A stretch of DNA of 57,373 nt from NCBI GenBank assembly GCA_018267575.1, contig JAFDYF010000085.1:1-57373 (forward strand), read 5' to 3'. This stretch comes from Bacteroidota bacterium. GTDB taxonomy: Bacteria; Bacteroidota; Bacteroidia; Chitinophagales; Chitinophagaceae. Within the stretch, counting starts at the first letter, position 1; each line of letters begins with the position of its first letter. The notes under the pieces were generated by a model. The model was not told where the DNA came from, made no database searches, and worked only from the letters and a program-made list of their open reading frames with translations. A program made the translations under genes and the position numbers. Below, piece by piece: positions 34,699-42,355 of the stretch.

Positions 34699-35208
34699 AT
34701 GAAAAAGATTTTTTTAACCCTGTTAGTAGCTGCAGGTATTTTATTGACTAACAGTGGCCTTCAAGCCCAGACGAAAATAGGTTATATCAGCCTTGGCGAG
34801 TTTATGCCCAACATGCCAGAATTCAAAAAAGCCGATTCTTCAATGCAAGATTATAAAAATGCATTGTCACAGGAATTCGAAGATCAGAAAAGAGAATTGA
34901 ACGAGCAGGATAGCTTGCTGAGCTCCAAAGACACTGTGAAATATACTAAGGCACAACTCGAAATAAAAAGAAGGTCTTTGGGCCAATTATATGTAAAAGT
35001 GCAGGGCTTTTCACAACAGGCTCAGGAACAATTACAGCAAAAGCAACAGGAACTGATTGCACCGATCCAAAAGAAAGCATTGGAAGCCATTCAGGCAGTA
35101 GCAAAAGAAAATGGCTTTGCTTATGTGTTACAAAAAGAGGCGCTCTACGCATATCCAGCCGCAGAAGATTTATTGCCTTTGGTTAAAAGGAAATTGGGCA
35201 TTAAGTAA
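34699..35208 (+). CDS. Second OmpH/Skp family periplasmic chaperone
   Basis: A 169-residue exported paralogue of the preceding gene. I chose the ATG at 34699 because it begins the signal peptide (MKKIFLTLLVAAGILLTNSG, ending LQAQ). The core TKIGYISLGEFMPNMPEF and a Gln/Glu/Lys-rich coiled coil match the Skp plan. It sits 111 nt after the first copy and ends at an intrinsic terminator. Confidence 0.92.
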   Translation: MKKIFLTLLVAAGILLTNSGLQAQTKIGYISLGEFMPNMPEFKKADSSMQDYKNALSQEFEDQKRELNEQDSLLSSKDTVKYTKAQLEIKRRSLGQLYVKVQGFSQQAQEQLQQKQQELIAPIQKKALEAIQAVAKENGFAYVLQKEALYAYPAAEDLLPLVKRKLGIK

Positions 35209-35231
35209 TTTATCTTTATTATATACTTTCA

Positions 35232-35257
35232 GCCACGCTTTATGCGTGGCTTTTTTT
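35232..35257 (+). terminator. Terminator after the second ompH gene
   Basis: A perfect 7-bp stem (35232-35238 with 35244-35250) with a 5-nt loop, followed by seven T. It separates the bamA-ompH block from murI, which starts 11 nt after the T run. Confidence 0.88.
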
Positions 35258-35267
35258 ATTTTTACAA

Positions 35268-36101
35268 ATGCCTTCCTCAAACCCCATTGCTGTTTTTGAT
35301 TCCGGATATGGAGGTCTCACCGTGCTAAAAGAACTCAGGGCCAAGCTGCCCCAATACGATTTTATTTATCTGGGCGATAATGCCCGGGCACCCTATGGCA
35401 CCCGTTCTTTTGACACCGTATACCGCTATACACTGGAAGCAGTGAAATGGTTTTTTAAAAAAGACTGCCCCTTGGTGGTATTGGCCTGCAACACGGCTTC
35501 CGCAAAAGCCCTGCGCAGCATACAACAGAAAGATTTGCCCAAAATAGATCCTAGTAAAAGAGTGTTGGGGGTTATCAGGCCCACTACGGAACTGATAGGC
35601 AAGTTTACCAAGACCAATCAGGTGGGCATATTGGCAACCAATGGTACCGTTCAGTCAGGATCATACTTGGTTGAAATAGAAAAATTTTATCCCAAAGTGC
35701 ATGTGGTTCAACAGGCCTGCCCCATGTGGGTACCTCTGATCGAGAATAAAGAGCATTTGAGCCCCGGTGCAGATTATTTTGTAAAAGAATATACCGATGC
35801 ACTTTTGCGGCAGAATGCCCAAATCGATACTATTTTGCTGGCCTGTACCCATTACCCCCTTTTGAAGGAAAAGATTGCCCAATTTTTGCCAACAGGCATT
35901 AATGTGATTTCGCAAGCTGAGATTGTAGCCGATAGTCTTTCCGACTACCTACAAAGGCACCCTGAAATGGAGGAGAGATGCAGCAAACAGGGGCATACCC
36001 GCTTTTATACCACCGATTCGACGGAGGATTTCGACGATAAAGCAGCCATATTCTACGGCAGTCAGGTAAGTTCACAACATGCCGAACTGCAGGAAGATTG
36101 A
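35268..36101 (+). CDS. murI: Glutamate racemase
   Basis: A 277-residue cytoplasmic enzyme that makes D-glutamate for peptidoglycan. The two catalytic cysteines are Cys74 in LACNTASAK and Cys193 in LACTHYPLLK. The N terminus IAVFDSGYGGLTVL and the DNARAPYGTRS loop are signatures. It starts just after a terminator, so read-through or a promoter within the hairpin region must drive it. Confidence 0.97.
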   Translation: MPSSNPIAVFDSGYGGLTVLKELRAKLPQYDFIYLGDNARAPYGTRSFDTVYRYTLEAVKWFFKKDCPLVVLACNTASAKALRSIQQKDLPKIDPSKRVLGVIRPTTELIGKFTKTNQVGILATNGTVQSGSYLVEIEKFYPKVHVVQQACPMWVPLIENKEHLSPGADYFVKEYTDALLRQNAQIDTILLACTHYPLLKEKIAQFLPTGINVISQAEIVADSLSDYLQRHPEMEERCSKQGHTRFYTTDSTEDFDDKAAIFYGSQVSSQHAELQED

Positions 36102-36174
36102 CCCCGATTTTATAGGCAATCTAGAGTTCCACAAAAAAATCAGGCTCGCTGTTTATTATATAGATTTATTAAGC

Positions 36175-36182
36175 TACCTTTG
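36175..36182 (+). promoter_or_regulatory. rpmH: Promoter -7 box of rpmH
   Basis: TACCTTTG is a perfect TAnnTTTG box. A weak TGTTTA lies about 20 nt upstream. Transcription would start near 36190, giving a leader of about 93 nt that contains two hairpins. Confidence 0.6.
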
Positions 36183-36200
36183 CCGACCTTTCACGCTTTC

Positions 36201-36256
36201 GGGCATGGTGGCCCGTAGTAATGAATTGATATACCCGCTTCTCCGCGGGCATTTTT
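36201..36256 (+). promoter_or_regulatory. rpmH: Hairpins in the rpmH leader
   Basis: GGGC-6 nt-GCCC near 36201-36214 is followed by CCCGC-6 nt-GCGGG (36234-36249) and then a short T run (36252-36256). The second hairpin plus T run looks like an attenuator just before the ribosomal protein gene. The two arms GGGC and CCCGC could also pair with each other in an alternative fold. Confidence 0.45.
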
Positions 36257-36282
36257 AACAGGGTTAGTAAAATTATTTAAAG

Positions 36283-36438
36283 ATGAAACGTACATTTCAA
36301 CCACACAGACGCCGCCGTAAAACCGTTCATGGTTTCCGTAAGCGCATGCAAACCGCCAATGGCCGTAAAGTGCTGGCAAGCCGCCGTAGGAAAGGCCGCA
36401 AAAAGCTGACAATATCAGACGAATCAAAACTGAAATAG
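36283..36438 (+). CDS. rpmH: Ribosomal protein bL34
   Basis: A 51-residue highly basic protein of the large ribosomal subunit. MKRTFQPHRRRRKTVHGFRK and the RMQTANGRKVLASRRRKGR run are the family signature. Full length, with a short acidic-basic tail. It is the first gene of the classic rpmH-rnpA-yidD group. Confidence 0.97.
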   Translation: MKRTFQPHRRRRKTVHGFRKRMQTANGRKVLASRRRKGRKKLTISDESKLK

Positions 36439-36471
36439 ACCGGGATCGGTTTGTTTTATTATATATTTTTA

Positions 36472-36501
36472 TAGCTCCGGTTTTACCGGGGCTATTTTTT
36501 T
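36472..36501 (+). terminator. Hairpin with T run between rpmH and rnpA
   Basis: A 9-bp stem with one G-T type mismatch (36472-36480 with 36486-36494), a 5-nt loop and seven T. It should reduce read-through from rpmH into rnpA, keeping RNase P protein far below L34. Confidence 0.8.
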
Positions 36502-36513
36502 AAACCTACCACC

Positions 36514-36939
36514 ATCAGGCAGTTTACATTAGGAAAGCAGGAGCGGCTTAAAAGCCGGAAGCTGATCGAGCAATTGTTCAGCAAAGGGAAAAGTTTTAAT
36601 GCCTTTCCATTTCGTGTCATCTATTTGCTGGAACCAGAACTGTTTATATCTAAAAAACCAAAGGCACAAAATGATAGCACAAGACTTCAGTTTGGGGTGG
36701 GTGCCAGTAGTAGGAACTTTAAAAAAGCAGTTGACAGAAACCGCATCAAAAGATTGGCCCGGGAAGCTTATCGGAAACAAAAAAACGAACTCGAAACCCT
36801 ACTCATAGAAAGGAAGATAGACTTGGCCGTTTTTTTTATTTATAATGGTAAGGATTTGCCCGATCAAAAAACGGTGAATGAAAAGATCGCTTTAATTTTA
36901 CAGCGCTTAATGCAGATGGTTCATGAAAGCAATACTTAG
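36514..36939 (+). CDS. rnpA: Ribonuclease P protein component, apparently starting at ATC
   Basis: A protein of about 141 residues that binds the RNase P RNA and helps mature tRNA 5' ends. The conserved N terminus RQFTLGKQERLKSRKLIEQL is encoded from 36517, but there is no ATG, GTG or TTG between the in-frame stop at 36472 and it. The first ordinary start (TTG 36574) would remove the family's conserved FTLGKxxRL strand. ATC at 36514 is the best start. The RNR motif is AVDRNRIKRLAREAYR. The gene overlaps yidD by 17 nt. A sequencing error removing an ATG is the main alternative. Confidence 0.85.
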   Translation: MRQFTLGKQERLKSRKLIEQLFSKGKSFNAFPFRVIYLLEPELFISKKPKAQNDSTRLQFGVGASSRNFKKAVDRNRIKRLAREAYRKQKNELETLLIERKIDLAVFFIYNGKDLPDQKTVNEKIALILQRLMQMVHESNT

Positions 36940-37153
36940 AATTCTTAGCCTTCCTTTTATTGGGCTTATCAAGCTCTACCAATGGGTCATATCTCCCATA
37001 CTGGGTCCCAAATGTCGTTTTACGCCAACTTGTTCCCATTATACCATCGAAGCTTTAAAAAAGTACGGGCTCTTTAAAGGTTCCTGGTTGGCCATCAAAA
37101 GAATATCCCGCTGTCATCCTTGGGGTGGCCATGGCTATGACCCTGTACCATAA
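36923..37153 (+). CDS. yidD: Membrane protein insertion efficiency factor YidD
   Basis: A 76-residue amphipathic inner-membrane protein that assists YidC. PILGPKCRFTPTCSHYTIEA carries the conserved Cys pair; the C-terminal CHPWGGHGYDPVP is the family end. Its start lies inside the rnpA 3' end, the usual translational overlap. Confidence 0.95.
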   Translation: MKAILRILSLPFIGLIKLYQWVISPILGPKCRFTPTCSHYTIEALKKYGLFKGSWLAIKRISRCHPWGGHGYDPVP

Positions 37154-37207
37154 AATGAATGGGTTGCCACAGCCTATATTGGCAATAAGAACAAGAAAAT
37201 TCTGCTA

Positions 37208-37816
37208 CTAATTTCCTGAATTTAGTTCCCCGAGTTTTTTTAGTCTTGCAATAATATCCCTTACATCATCCACTTTGTAAAACTTATAGATCTCTGGAAC
37301 GGTAGAGGCATCAAAACCAGATGGGATGGTGGTGAAGGGGCCAAAAATTTTGGCATTCACCGTTTTGGTGATCCATACCATGCTATGCGGTTTTATAAAA
37401 TAGTTTTTATTGGCCGCACTGATATTGGTGCCGTTCACCAATTTTTCCAAACTATCGATCATGGCTTCTTTTCGTTCCGGAGTAATTTTTACCTGGCCAT
37501 TATCTGCCCCTACTTGTTGATAACTCCCAACCAAGGTATCGGGCTTCAGGTTGGCGATATACAGCCCATCATCGGTAGCTTCCAAATTAAATTTGCCAGT
37601 GGGCGATTCCACATTCAATGTAATGGTGCCACTGCCGGGAAAATCCAACACTTTCTCATGATGGGTTGTACCTTCCGTAACAGTAATATTTTTTTGGCTG
37701 GCATCTACTTGAATATCGCTGCTGGCATAAATCAGAATCCTTTTGCTATGGGAGGGACCGCAGGAAAAGAGCAGCGTGCTGGCCATCAATACCACGGCAA
37801 TCTTTATTTTTTTCAT
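37208..37816 (-). CDS. Lipoprotein of unknown function
   Basis: A 202-residue protein starting at the ATG at 37816 with a lipoprotein signal (KKIKIAVVLMASTLLFSCGP, Cys about residue 19). The rest has a beta-rich N-terminal half (QVDASQKNITVTEGTTHHEK) and a helical C-terminal part ending in a Lys-rich helix. No family was recognised. It follows sod on the same strand, separated by a hairpin. Confidence 0.75.
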   Translation of the reverse strand: MKKIKIAVVLMASTLLFSCGPSHSKRILIYASSDIQVDASQKNITVTEGTTHHEKVLDFPGSGTITLNVESPTGKFNLEATDDGLYIANLKPDTLVGSYQQVGADNGQVKITPERKEAMIDSLEKLVNGTNISAANKNYFIKPHSMVWITKTVNAKIFGPFTTIPSGFDASTVPEIYKFYKVDDVRDIIARLKKLGELNSGN

Positions 37817-37835
37817 ACACAAAATTTTTATAAAT

Positions 37836-37859
37836 AAAATCCCGGTAATTCTACCGGGA
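37836..37859 (-). terminator. Terminator of sod
   Basis: An 8-bp perfect stem (37840-37847 with 37852-37859) with a 4-nt loop, followed on the minus strand by TTTTATTT. It is 30 nt past the sod stop and just before the lipoprotein gene start. Confidence 0.7.
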
Positions 37860-37890
37860 CTAAAAATAACATCATTTTTTGAAAACTGGT

Positions 37891-38499
37891 TTATTTGGTT
37901 GCATTTGCAAAATGTTCAGCCACTTTTTTCCAGTTCACCAAGTTCCAGAAAGCGCCCAGATAATCTGCGCGGCGGTTCTGGTATTTAAGATAATAAGCAT
38001 GTTCCCATACATCAACCCCGAGGATGGGGCTTCCTTTCACCTCTGCAATATCCATCAAAGGATTGTCTTGATTGGGAGTGGAAGAAACTTCCAGCTTGCC
38101 ATCCTTTACGATCAGCCATGCCCAACCGCTACCAAAACGGCCAACACCCGCCGCATTCAGTTTCTCTTTCAATGTATCGAATGATCCAAACGCAGCGTTG
38201 ATGGCATCGGCTACACTGCCAGAGGGCGCACCGCCCGCTTTAGGCGCCAATATCTCCCAGAAAAAACTATGGTTCCAATGGCCGCCACCATTATTGCGTA
38301 CTGCCGGGCTTATACTGCCCGCATGCTTTACCAACTCCTCCAATGATTTGTTTTCATTGGCTGTGCCTGCAATGGCTTTATTCAAGTTGTCAACATAGGC
38401 TTGATGATGCTTGCCATGATGTATCTGCATGGTCATGCTGTCGATATAAGGCTCTAATGCTTCATGCGCATAAGGGAGCGCAGGTAATGTAAATGCCAT
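37891..38499 (-). CDS. Iron/manganese superoxide dismutase
   Basis: A 202-residue enzyme that dismutes superoxide. The metal ligands are His27 (IHHGKHHQAY), His77 (GGGHWNHSFFW), Asp163 and His167 (DVWEHAYYL). There is no signal peptide, so it is cytoplasmic. Metal preference cannot be settled by eye. It has a strong promoter (38541-38573) and its own terminator. Confidence 0.96.
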   Translation of the reverse strand: MAFTLPALPYAHEALEPYIDSMTMQIHHGKHHQAYVDNLNKAIAGTANENKSLEELVKHAGSISPAVRNNGGGHWNHSFFWEILAPKAGGAPSGSVADAINAAFGSFDTLKEKLNAAGVGRFGSGWAWLIVKDGKLEVSSTPNQDNPLMDIAEVKGSPILGVDVWEHAYYLKYQNRRADYLGAFWNLVNWKKVAEHFANATK

Positions 38500-38540
38500 A
38501 ATATTAAATTTAAATTTTTATTGATTACTACTAGAGATAA

Positions 38541-38573
38541 CAAATTTACGGTTTGCAGGTTGATTGCTCAAAA
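38541..38573 (-). promoter_or_regulatory. Bacteroidota promoter of sod
   Basis: On the minus strand TTTTG (38573-38569), a 20-nt spacer and TAAATTTG (38548-38541), matching both consensus boxes. The leader would be about 35 nt. Confidence 0.75.
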
Positions 38574-38768
38574 CAAATGGAATTACGAAATGCGGAAAAA
38601 AAATTTCACATTGCTTTTGAAATAACCGAATTTTTCATTGAGGAATAATTTTGAAATGTATGAGCAAGTAGTATCAACGTCAAATGGGATTTGAAATTGG
38701 TTACCATTGATGCTTTCTGTTTATCATACCAAACCATCAAACATGCTGTAATCAAGAGCAATTTCATC

Positions 38769-39239
38769 TTATCTTCTTGCTTTGAAAAAAGCTTTCATCA
38801 ATAAGCTACATTCCTCTTTAAGAACGCCTTTGCTGAGAATTGTTTTCGGATGGAATGGCCATGGGCCTACACCCACCTCTTCGATGGAGGGTAAGGGAAT
38901 CACATATTTTTGATAACCATTTTTTTTATCATCGGCACCATATACTACCCGACCAATTTTACTCCAATACAAAGCGCCTGCACACATGAGGCAGGGTTCC
39001 ACGGTGATGTATATGGTTGCATCGGGCAAATATTTGCTCCCTAAAAAATTAAAGGCAGAAGTCAGGGCAATCATCTCCGCATGGGCACTGGAATCGTTTA
39101 AATGCTCCACCTGGTTATGGCCTCGGGCAATAATTTTCCCATCCATGGTAATCAATGCGCCAATCGGTACCTCGCCGATATCAAAAGCTTTTTTTGCCTC
39201 CTTCAGTGCTTGGAGCATATAATATTCATCAGTCATCAT
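38769..39239 (-). CDS. tadA: Nucleoside deaminase, probably tRNA adenosine deaminase TadA
   Basis: A 156-residue zinc enzyme expected to convert the wobble adenosine of tRNA-Arg to inosine. The active site is His53-Ala-Glu55 (SAHAEMIAL) and Cys83/Cys86 in EPCLMCAGAL. Length and GEVPIGALI region fit TadA. It starts with two Met codons. A guanine or cytosine deaminase of the same fold is the alternative. Confidence 0.88.
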   Translation of the reverse strand: MMTDEYYMLQALKEAKKAFDIGEVPIGALITMDGKIIARGHNQVEHLNDSSAHAEMIALTSAFNFLGSKYLPDATIYITVEPCLMCAGALYWSKIGRVVYGADDKKNGYQKYVIPLPSIEEVGVGPWPFHPKTILSKGVLKEECSLLMKAFFKARR

Positions 39240-39425
39240 GCGTGGGCGTCTTTATTCACTTCCAATCCAAAAAAATTTTTAACGATCTGTTTTATAAAGA
39301 ATCCTTGATCTTCCGATATGCGTTCCCGGAATTCGGGGCAATCCTAATCATAACAAGGGATCTGCCCACTAAGTTAAAAACTTTACTCTGCTTTGCAGTA
39401 AATTACAGTCTTCATAAACACTAAC

Positions 39426-40796
39426 ATGAGCCAGCACCCACTTAATGAAATGCGTTCTTATTTTGAAACGGGGGCCACCCTTTCTTACAATTTCAGAAAA
39501 CAGAAATTGAAGCAATTGGAACAAGCTTTACTGATGCATGAGGAGGAAATTTATGAAGCGCTCTATGCCGATCTGAAAAAGAGCAAGGAAGAAGCCTATG
39601 CAACAGAACTAGGCTTATTGTTGGGTGAACTTAGGCTGGCATTAAGGAATTTAAAAAAGTGGATGAGGCCTCAATCAGCCAGAACGGACTTGGTGAATTT
39701 TCCATCATCCACCAAAATATACCAGGATCCCTTGGGTGTCGTACTCATTATCGCACCTTGGAATTATCCTTTGCAGTTACAGTTGATACCCTTGGTGGGG
39801 GCCATTGCCGCGGGCAATTGCGTAGTACTGAAACCTTCTGAGCTCGCTCCGGCAACAGCAGCGATCATCGAAAAAATAATCAGTCCATTGTTTCCGCCCG
39901 AATATGTGCAGGTAGTGCAGGGCGACGGGGCCAGCGTCATACCCAGCATGATGGGTTCCTTCCGTTTCGACCATGTTTTTTATACGGGCAGTATTCCAGT
40001 AGGAAAGATTATTTATCAGCTCGCTGCCAAAGATTTAGTACCCGTAACCTTGGAGCTGGGAGGTAAAAGTCCAGTGATTGTAGAAGCGGGCGCGGATCTG
40101 ACCGTAGCAGCCAGACGCATTGTACTGGGCAAATATTTGAATGCTGGCCAAACCTGTATTGCCCCTGATTATCTGTTGGTAGATAAAACCGCGAAAAGCG
40201 AATTGATTGAAAAAATAAAAACCTGCATTGACTCTTTTTACGGGAAAAATAAAATGCAAAGTGGCGACTATGGTAAGATCATCAATGAAAAGAGATTTGA
40301 TAAACTCTTGGGTTATTTTCAGGATGGGAAATTGGTTTATGGTGGGGAACATGACCGCTCAAAATTGTTTATGTCGCCTACTATTATGGAGAATGTTTCT
40401 TTGGACTCGGCATTGATGAAGGAAGAAATATTTGGTCCCATATTGCCTATGCTGGAATTCAGTTCCTTCGAAGAAGCTTTGTCCATCGTGAAGCAGAACC
40501 CTAATCCCTTGGCCTTTTATCTATTTAGTGCCAACCCGCAGCAACAGCAGGCTTGGGTCAAAGCCGTACATTTTGGAGGAGGTTGTATCAACAATACGGC
40601 TTATCATTTTGCCAACTATCATATTGGGTTTGGAGGTATTGGCAATAGTGGCATTGGGAGTTATCATGGGAAACATAGTTTCGATACTTTTTCACATGCA
40701 AAACCACTCATGAAAACCCCGGTTTGGTTTGATCCTTCTTTTAAATATCCACCCTACAAAGGGAAAATCAGACTTTTTAAATGGTTTATTAAATAA
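39426..40796 (+). CDS. Aldehyde dehydrogenase family protein
   Basis: A 456-residue NAD(P)-dependent enzyme that oxidises aldehydes. Catalytic Cys244 is in NAGQTCIAPDYLL, the general base Glu210 in LELGGKSP, and the PWNYPLQL cofactor loop is at 111-118. The short length and C-terminal hydrophobic/basic tail (KIRLFKWFIK) match the class 3 / fatty aldehyde subgroup, some of which are membrane-attached. It precedes the glutathione peroxidase gene. Confidence 0.93.
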   Translation: MSQHPLNEMRSYFETGATLSYNFRKQKLKQLEQALLMHEEEIYEALYADLKKSKEEAYATELGLLLGELRLALRNLKKWMRPQSARTDLVNFPSSTKIYQDPLGVVLIIAPWNYPLQLQLIPLVGAIAAGNCVVLKPSELAPATAAIIEKIISPLFPPEYVQVVQGDGASVIPSMMGSFRFDHVFYTGSIPVGKIIYQLAAKDLVPVTLELGGKSPVIVEAGADLTVAARRIVLGKYLNAGQTCIAPDYLLVDKTAKSELIEKIKTCIDSFYGKNKMQSGDYGKIINEKRFDKLLGYFQDGKLVYGGEHDRSKLFMSPTIMENVSLDSALMKEEIFGPILPMLEFSSFEEALSIVKQNPNPLAFYLFSANPQQQQAWVKAVHFGGGCINNTAYHFANYHIGFGGIGNSGIGSYHGKHSFDTFSHAKPLMKTPVWFDPSFKYPPYKGKIRLFKWFIK

Positions 40797-40902
40797 TGGT
40801 ATAAACCGAAATTAAAGTTATAGCTGCAACCATTACGGATACGATTTGTTCATTATTCACGATACCAAAAAAATTCCCGATTGCTATAACTGAAACTAGA
40901 AC

Positions 40903-41493
40903 ATGACCACCAAGCAAAAAATAATAAAAGCTCTTTATCCCGCGATACTGTGGGCTTCCCAACTTAAAAACAAATCCAAGCGCATGCAGGTGAATCAAAA
41001 GAAAATAGTACCCATAAGCTCTATTTATGATCTTTCTGTGAATTTGAACAATGGCGATACCATTCTTCTTGAGAATTTAAAGGGTAAAAAAATCCTTTTT
41101 GTGAATACGGCATCTGAGTGTGGCTTTACCCCACAGTACGATGGGCTGGAGGCATTAAGTAATGAATACAAGGAAAAACTGATTATTATTGGGTTTCCGG
41201 CCAATGATTTTGGTGAACAGGAAAAGGGGACCGATCAACAGATTGCGGCATTCTGTAAGCTGAATTTTGGGGTGAGTTTTCCGTTGGCGAAAAAGAGCAG
41301 CGTCATAAAATCAGCGGAACAAAACAGCATCTTTAAATGGTTGAGCGATGAAAGCTTGAACGGTTGGAATCAGCAAGCCCCCACTTGGAATTTTTGCAAA
41401 TACCTTGTTAGTGAGCGGGGTGAACTGATGGGCTTCTTTGATTCTTCGGTTAGTCCCAACAGTGAGGAAATAAAAAATGCCATAAATAATTAG
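40903..41493 (+). CDS. Glutathione peroxidase-like thiol peroxidase
   Basis: A 196-residue peroxidase. The peroxidatic Cys73 is in NTASECGFTPQYD, and WNFCKYLV carries the conserved Trp and Asn. In place of the usual GFPCNQFGxQE it has GFPANDFGEQE, so the resolving Cys and the tetrad Gln are replaced; this is a recognisable variant clade. The first ~37 residues are an extra basic, partly hydrophobic stretch that might be a membrane anchor. The internal Met28 (40984) could be the real start. Confidence 0.9.
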   Translation: MTTKQKIIKALYPAILWASQLKNKSKRMQVNQKKIVPISSIYDLSVNLNNGDTILLENLKGKKILFVNTASECGFTPQYDGLEALSNEYKEKLIIIGFPANDFGEQEKGTDQQIAAFCKLNFGVSFPLAKKSSVIKSAEQNSIFKWLSDESLNGWNQQAPTWNFCKYLVSERGELMGFFDSSVSPNSEEIKNAINN

Positions 41494-41560
41494 TACATCA
41501 AAACGCACTCATCACCGTGTTTCGGTAACGGCATTATGTTTGAGGTAATGGAAAGCCGAT

Positions 41561-41743
41561 TTTAAAGACCGCGGCCTTGAAAGAATCCAAATTGCAATTG
41601 GAATGAATTGCCCGCTGAAAGAACTACCGGAATATGGGTATAAAGCCATGATAGAAGGAAAAGTATTTGCCACCCATGGGTTGATGAATAAATTATGGCT
41701 AACTTCTGTCCGCTTTAACCCTCATTGGGGGATTCGAAAATGA
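41561..41743 (+). pseudogene. Remnant of a short-chain dehydrogenase C terminus
   Basis: The frame reads ELPEYGYKAMIEGKVFATHG then LMNKLWLTSVRFNPHWGIRK and a stop at 41741. This is the C-terminal pattern of a family of short-chain dehydrogenases (YGYKAMMEGK, HG.MNK, VRF.P). The likely continuation MSKKDAEQS is in the next frame, pointing to a lost base in the A run at 41737-41740. The Rossmann half and the catalytic Tyr are missing. This fills most of the gap between the peroxidase and the next gene. Confidence 0.5.
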
Positions 41744-41800
41744 GTAAGAAAGATGCAGAACAAAGCAACATAAAATTTATCTTGGCCAAAAATATAACGG

Positions 41801-42316
41801 ATGCTGACCAAAACCGATATCGAAAAATATTTTTTTGCAGAGAAACACGAAAGCCTATTCTTTTTGATTGTGGGTGCGGTGGCTATTTTGCTGGTCATCA
41901 GTTTTTATGTTTTCCTAAAAAACCATTTTTATAAAGGGGCGGCCATACCCTTATTGTTGATAGGGCTTGTTCAACTGATGGTAGGTTATACGGTTTATGC
42001 AAGAAGTGATAACCAGCGCATCGACAATGTATATGCATTTGATATGAACCCCTCCAAATTGAAACATGAAGAATTGCCGCGTATAAAAACAGTGAACAAG
42101 AATTTTATGATCTATCGTTGGGTAGAAATTTTCTTTCTTATTGCAGGACTTATTCTATTATTTTATTTTAAAGGGAATGAACATAAAACCTTTTTCTTTG
42201 GGCTTGGACTGACCCTTGCTATACAATCCGCTATTATGTTGGGGGCAGATTATTTTGCAGAGAAAAGAGCATTGTTTTATCAGCAACAATTGGAAAGCTT
42301 TGCGCAGCAGAAATAA
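41801..42316 (+). CDS. Four-helix membrane protein of unknown function
   Basis: A 171-residue inner-membrane protein with hydrophobic segments at about 19-39, 46-66, 106-125 and 130-150, a charged loop between the second and third, and a polar tail. No family is recognised from sequence. It may have been cotranscribed with the lost dehydrogenase upstream. Confidence 0.7.
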   Translation: MLTKTDIEKYFFAEKHESLFFLIVGAVAILLVISFYVFLKNHFYKGAAIPLLLIGLVQLMVGYTVYARSDNQRIDNVYAFDMNPSKLKHEELPRIKTVNKNFMIYRWVEIFFLIAGLILLFYFKGNEHKTFFFGLGLTLAIQSAIMLGADYFAEKRALFYQQQLESFAQQK

Positions 42317-42355
42317 TAATTGGTATGTGCTACTACCAGAGCAATTGTCAACTAA

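Noticed and set aside
36574..36939. rnpA starting at TTG 36574
   Set aside because: This would remove the conserved FTLGKxxRL region, and the TTG codes for a conserved Leu.
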